The notes beneath the pieces are model-generated. The model had not been told where the DNA came from. It searched no databases and worked only from the letters and a program-made list of their open reading frames with translations. 64,000 nucleotides of DNA, from NCBI GenBank assembly GCA_003719395.1, contig RHMC01000001.1, positions 62,001 through 126,000 of the forward strand, given 5' to 3'. Each line of letters opens with the position of its first letter. Position 1 is the first letter of the stretch. Source of the DNA: Streptomyces altiplanensis. Its GTDB lineage: Bacteria; Actinomycetota; Actinomycetes; Streptomycetales; Streptomycetaceae. The translations under genes were made by a program, and so were the position numbers. Positions 60,167 to 64,000 of this stretch are shown piece by piece.

Positions 60167-62969
60167 CTACCCGGGGCAGCCGGTGTCCGGGTCGCGCGGT
60201 TGCGTGGGGGTCGAAGAGTCGCCCTTCATGTACGCGCGCGTGGGCGCGGCGTCCAGGTCGTGGATGTCGGAGACCCGCAGGACCGCGAGGTTGCGCTCGT
60301 TGCCGATGCGCGAGGTCCGGAAGTCGACCTCCCCGGTCGCGCCCTGGAAGGTGGCTTCCCGGAGCTGCTGGGCGACCGCCGCCCGGTGCGGCGCCACCCC
60401 CTTGGCCGGTGTGTACCAGCCGCTCGTGCAGCGTGGAAGTGGCCTCGACGAGCAGCCCCGCCACGTCGTAGGCGTTCCGGTGCGCTCGGCCGGCCACGGT
60501 GTCTGGGGCGACTCCTCGGCGGGGAGCGTCTTCACGAGTTCCGTGCGGAGACTCCCGTACCCCGCGCAGAACGCGTCCAGCGGCGTTCCCGCCCCCAGCA
60601 GGGGTGCGGGGCGCCCCTCCTCGGCGCACGAGCGCCGCCAGCGTGACGAGGCTGCCCATCCCCACGTACGACATGGGCTGGCCCGCGAGCGAGTCGTGCC
60701 GGCGGTTCTCCTTCTGCGCGACGAACCGGGAGACCGCGTCGGCGGCCACGACGAGGGGCAGTTTCCGCCGGCTGGTGCACCCCTTGGTCACGGACCGGAT
60801 GAAGTCCCCGAAGTCGTCCTCGCGCCCTGTGTAGTAGGCGATCTCGTCGCTCCGGTCCACGTCGTCCGCGCACAGGGAGGCCACCTCACCGGCCGACCCC
60901 TGCCACGTGGTCTCCGCCACGGGCACGCCCAGGGCGCCCAGTTCGGTGCCGGCCGCCTCGACCAGCGTCTCGATGTAACTGTCCGTTCTGCGGGGGTGGT
61001 ACAGGGTGACCTTCCGCGCCTTGAGATGCCCCGCGTACTCGGCGATCAGCCGGGCCTGCACCGTGTTGTCCGGGACCACCTGGAAGTACAGCGGCGACCG
61101 GTCGCCCAGCCCCGAGCCGGTCAGCGTGGTGCCGATCGTCGGAACCCCGGCCAGGCCGATCTCGGTGATCGCCCGTTCGGTTTCCTCGACCGTGCGGTCC
61201 AGCCCGATCACCCCCACCACCGAGGGGTCCGCGTCGAACAGCGGGCGGAGCATCTCGCGCACCACCTCCGGCGCCTTGCGCATGCCGTCCCCGCCGTTCG
61301 CCACGATGACGCGCAGCAGGGGCTGCGTCTTGGACTTGACGTTCTGTGCCCGCTGGCGCAGGAGCAGCCCTTCGAGTTCCTCGGCGGCGGCGTGGTCGGT
61401 GTCCGGGGCGGCATCGCGGTGCGTCAGCCCGACGAAGTGCACGATGCTGAGGTACGGGCGGCCGGACTGCTGCCTGCGCAGCTTCTCCGCCGTCTCGTTC
61501 TGCGCGAAGATGGCCTGCTGCGCCTTCCGCAGGCGCTCGTTGGTGCCGAAGACCTGCACGGCGTTGTCGCTGTAGCCGATGCACTGGCGGTCGTCCGGCT
61601 CGATCTCGACGGTCTTCACCGAGACGCCGTCGTGGAAGCCGGACCGGAAGTAGACGCACTCGGCGGCCCACGAACCGATCGCGCTCTGAGTCACGGGGAG
61701 CAGGACCAGCACCGTCGCGAGCGCCAGCAGGGTCTCGCCGACGCCCCGTCGGGAGAGCAGGGGGGCCGGGGGCGGCCCGAAGTCTTCCTCACCCTCCCCG
61801 GTGCCGTGGGCGCCGTCCCGGGGCGTCCGCGCGGGCGGCAGGCCGATCCACAGGTAGCGGGCGCTCTCCGCCAGCCGCTGCCGTTTGCTGGGCAGGTTGT
61901 CCAGCCAGGTCTTCAGCGCGTCGCCGGCCTCCTGGGGGCTGTAGAGCCTGCCGGAGTCTCCCGCGTCGAGCGCCGCCGGGCGCTCGTTGCTCGCCGCGAC
62001 GACGAGAAGCGGGTCGAGCTCCCCGGTCTCGTTGCGGACCTCGCTGATCAGCCGCAGGAGTTCCCAGCCGCCGTTCTCCTCCGTGACGTTGTCCAGCAGG
62101 ACGGTGGTGTACGCCGTGCGGCGCCACCCGGAGCGCTTGGGGAAGACGACCCAGCGCCGACGGCGGTACGCCCGTCGCAGGTCTTCGAGGAACGCGTGCA
62201 CCAGCAGCTTCTTGATCTGCTCCGGGTTCTCCGACTCCCGGCTGCGTTCCGTGAGCCGCTCCGCGAACCCCCTGAAGCTGGTGGAGTGGCGGGGAACCAT
62301 GAAGGGCTGCCGGCGCATGAACCAGCGCGCCTCCCGCCCCAGGCCGGGGCTGCGCCGCCCCAGCCAGCGCAACCCCATCCGGCGGCCGGCCTCCACGAAC
62401 AGATACAGGTCGGACCCGACTGACGTTCAGGGGGACGGGGGGTGGCGGGCCATGGCGGTGGTGAGCGCGGCCCGGTCCGACCGGTGCGCCCGGCCGCCCC
62501 ACTGGCGCAGCAGGGCGGCCAGTTGTTGATCGCGGCGTCCCGGCGTGGGGGACAGACGCTGTCCGGTCAGCCAGTCGGTCAGCCGGTAGTAGTCGAAGCG
62601 GAAGGGACGCCCGGGGCCGAAGCGGTCGGTGGCGAGCTCGGTCATCAGCTCGTCCAGCAGCGGGATCAGCGGAAGCGACCGGTCGGCCGTGCCTTCCCAG
62701 CGGACCGCCACCGAACCGTTCACCGACTCGGCGTCGATACAGGCGTGGGGTACCCAGGACCGGTGGTCGGGCGCCTCCAGCCGCTCCTTGAGAACGGGGA
62801 GGAAGTCGTTCGGACCCCGCTCGCGCACCAGGCAGACCAACGGCAGTGGGCGTTCGCCCCGTACTTCGTCGTCCGAGGTCCTGGCCAGGAACCGGCGCCG
62901 CTGGGTCAACTCCCTGATCGTGGACAGCAGTTCGCGCGCACCGGTGAAAGCCGTCCCCGTCTCTGGCAT
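60167..62969 (-). CDS. Receptor-like protein: P-loop-like N-terminus, one membrane helix, LIVBP-type periplasmic-binding ectodomain; frameshifted
   Basis: About 934 residues. ATG 62969 lies 7 nt after TAGCCT and lacks a ribosome site (leaderless). The N-terminal ~380 residues are cytoplasmic and resemble a degenerate STAND/AAA domain: PLPLVCLVRERGPNDFLPVL in the P-loop position and TTVLLDNVTEENGG in the Walker B position. After a slip near 62425, one membrane helix follows (LLALATVLVLLPVTQSAIGS). The ectodomain is a type-I branched-chain amino-acid-binding fold: IVHFVGLTHRDA, VVGVIGLDRTVEETERAITE, GVPTIGTTLTGSGL, YFQVVPDNTVQARLIAEY. Slips near 60630 and 60460 affect the C-terminus, which ends FRTSRIGNERNLAVLRVSDI. 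No transporter genes adjoin, so signalling rather than uptake is likely. Confidence 0.7.
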
Positions 62970-62992
62970 GCCAGGCAGGCTACCCGCGTCCA

Positions 62993-63208
62993 TCACGCCC
63001 GATAAGGGATTTCCGTCAGAACGTGCATGATGCACGCGTGGCGCCGACCGGCCCCGCGGAAAATGATCCCGGACCGACGCGGGGGCGCTCGCGAGGCCCA
63101 CAGCCACCCGGGGCGGAACGCCTGGGCCCCCGGCAGCAGGTCCGCGACCATCACCGCGAACTCGTCCGGGGTGGCGGGCCGCCCGGTGAGGGCGGTGACG
63201 GTCTTCAC
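62993..63208 (-). CDS. Unrecognised small ORF, possibly a gene fragment
   Basis: GTG 63208 starts a 71-codon frame whose first ~45 residues have normal Streptomyces codon bias (VTALTGRPATPDEFAVMVAD, LLPGAQAFRPGWLWASRA). The rest is Arg-rich and AT-richer, looking like non-coding readthrough. No family is recognised. It adjoins two other partial genes, so it may be debris. Confidence 0.35.
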   Translation of the reverse strand: MKTVTALTGRPATPDEFAVMVADLLPGAQAFRPGWLWASRAPPRRSGIIFRGAGRRHACIMHVLTEIPYRA

Positions 63209-63372
63209 TCGACCGAGGAGCGGGACGGGGCGGTCTTCTTCATTCCCAAAGGCAACGACAACGGGACGCCCCTGCGGTTGCAGAGCCCGATCGAGTTGCG
63301 TATCGAAGACGGAGACGCCGTCGCGGAGTTCGCTCTACGGCCCAACGAAGTGCTGGATTTCGTGATCGAGGC
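63209..63372 (+). pseudogene. Fragment of a rightward glycoside-hydrolase-like gene (GH15 N-domain-like)
   Basis: A rightward frame reads RDGAVFFIPKGNDNGTPLRL and then PIELRIEDGDAVAEFALRPN, EVLDFVIE. This beta-strand-rich pattern with 'EDGDAVAEFALRPNE' resembles the N-terminal domain of GH15 glucoamylase/trehalase-like proteins. There is no start and nothing homologous on either side. The stretch is AT-richer than its surroundings. The family link is tentative. Confidence 0.35.
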
Positions 63373-63600
63373 GGCCTCTCCGGGCCGTCGAGCGGCGCCG
63401 CGCACCTCGAAGGTGGCCGGCGGCACTTCGTCCGGATGCGCCTGCTCGTACCCCTCGACCGCCCGCACCAGCCGGTCGTACGCGACGACGTCCAGGGCGC
63501 TGTCGCCCCGGCCGCAACAGGCGGCGGCCGCGCGCGTCGCGGTCTGTTCCGCCTCGGCGTACGCGGCGGTGTTCTCGAGAACGGCTGACGTGCTCGTCAT
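63373..63600 (-). pseudogene. Decayed N-terminal fragment of NAD-dependent DNA ligase (LigA)
   Basis: ATG 63600 has a textbook GGAGG 6 nt upstream. The next ~55 residues follow the LigA domain Ia pattern: TAAYAEAEQTATRAAAA and SALDVVAYDRLVRAVEGYEQ, AHPDEV. Intact Streptomyces ligases have aromatic Tyr residues and an acidic DDD at these points; here they read CC and DVV. Those domain Ia residues contact NMN, so adenylation would fail. Homology ends after AHPDEV; the adenylation core, OB fold and BRCT are absent. A relic, not a working ligase. Confidence 0.6.
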
Positions 63601-63677
63601 GCCCTGCCTCCTGCCTCCCACCACTGTCAATGCCCGGGGGCCGCCCGCCGCGCGGCGTCGCCTAGGCTCTCGGTGCC

Positions 63678-64000
63678 ATGAAGAGCAACCCCCCGCGGCT
63701 GGAACCCAAGGCCGACAAGGACACCGTGCGCCGGCACAACCTGAGCCTGGTGCTGCGCGCCGTCCACGACGGGGGCGAGGTGACGCGTGCCGCCGTCGCG
63801 GCCCGGGTGGGGCTGACGCGGGCCGCCGTCTCCTCGCTGGTCGAGCAGTTGCTGGCCGGCGGGTTCCTCACCGAGTCGGGGAAGACGTTCAGCGGGCAGG
63901 CGGGGCGGCCCGGCACCGTCCTGGAGGTGGCGCGCACCGGCGTGGCCGGGCTGGGCGTCGAGGTCAACATCGACTACGTGTCGGTGTGCGTGACGGACCT
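63678..64000 (+). CDS. ROK-family transcriptional regulator, 3' end beyond window
   Basis: The first 107 residues are visible. A winged-helix DNA-binding domain (LSLVLRAVHDGGEVTRAAVAARVGLTRAAVSSLVEQL, seen as VTRAAVAARVGLTRAAVSSL) precedes the start of the ROK sugar-kinase-like fold (GRPGTVLEVARTGVAGLGVE). ATG 63678 is 9 nt after TAGGCT (63663-63668) with no ribosome site, consistent with a near-leaderless mRNA. ROK repressors usually answer to a sugar or amino sugar; the target operon must lie to the right. Confidence 0.85.
   Translation, partial: MKSNPPRLEPKADKDTVRRHNLSLVLRAVHDGGEVTRAAVAARVGLTRAAVSSLVEQLLAGGFLTESGKTFSGQAGRPGTVLEVARTGVAGLGVEVNIDYVSVCVTD

Overview
The DNA is very GC-rich with strong G/C preference at third codon positions. 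It carries hallmark actinomycete genes: an SsgA-like sporulation protein, a WhiB-like Fe-S factor, a Ddn-type F420 reductase, a small two-domain laccase, and GTG/TTG starts with short GGAG-type ribosome sites. This points to a Streptomyces chromosome, probably outside the most conserved core. I see no rRNA, tRNA, CRISPR array, integrase or intact insertion sequence.

Layout. 0-10 kb: secreted GH81 glucanase (runs off the left edge), F420-reductase/hemerythrin fusion, MpaB-like oxygenase, secreted sphingomyelinase, FAD oxidoreductase, CDF metal exporter, membrane-anchored PstS-like protein. 10-19.9 kb: macro-domain protein and MerR regulator, then a leftward fatty-acid/acyl-CoA degradation operon (CaiB-type CoA transferase, acyl-CoA dehydrogenase, thiolase, FadB-like fusion), a saccharopine-dehydrogenase-like gene, endonuclease V and a YciI protein. 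20-27 kb: secreted BNR-repeat protein, SsgA-like protein, ABC-F ATPase behind a long leader, acyl-ACP desaturase behind an operator-like inverted repeat, GMC oxidoreductase, WhiB-like protein. 27-33 kb: a secreted redox cluster. A Tat-exported laccase is divergent from a two-gene operon encoding ThuA plus PQQ-type sugar dehydrogenase, and cupredoxin plus OmpL47-like repeats plus DUF1080. 33-49.3 kb: DUF3533 membrane protein with a tiny upstream ORF, FAD monooxygenase, DHA2 exporter with a winged-helix tail, DUF5819/HTTM pair, PucR regulator, CASTOR/TrkA-like channel, secreted and lipoproteins, TOPRIM protein, VOC protein, HhH-GPD protein coupled to DUF3140, YchJ-like protein. 49.4-64 kb: a large NACHT NTPase directly downstream of a polar amino-acid ABC operon, GlxA-type regulator with divergent cupin, MHS-family symporter overlapping anmK, a receptor-like protein with a periplasmic-binding ectodomain, gene debris including a decayed ligA fragment, and a partial ROK regulator.

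Two whole-window points matter. First, roughly thirty genes carry one or more apparent +/-1 frameshifts although both halves keep family motifs and codon bias. This affects genes expected to be functional and looks more like uncorrected indel errors than mass pseudogenisation. I report such genes as single CDS spans and give the approximate shift positions. Second, at least six genes start 7-9 nt after a TANNNT hexamer with no ribosome-binding site, indicating leaderless transcripts.

For novelty the strongest candidates are the copper/PQQ/3-keto-sugar cluster at 27.1-33.1 kb, the receptor-like protein at 60.2-63.0 kb, the NACHT NTPase at 49.4-52.8 kb, and the heptamer-repeat leader ahead of the ABC-F gene.
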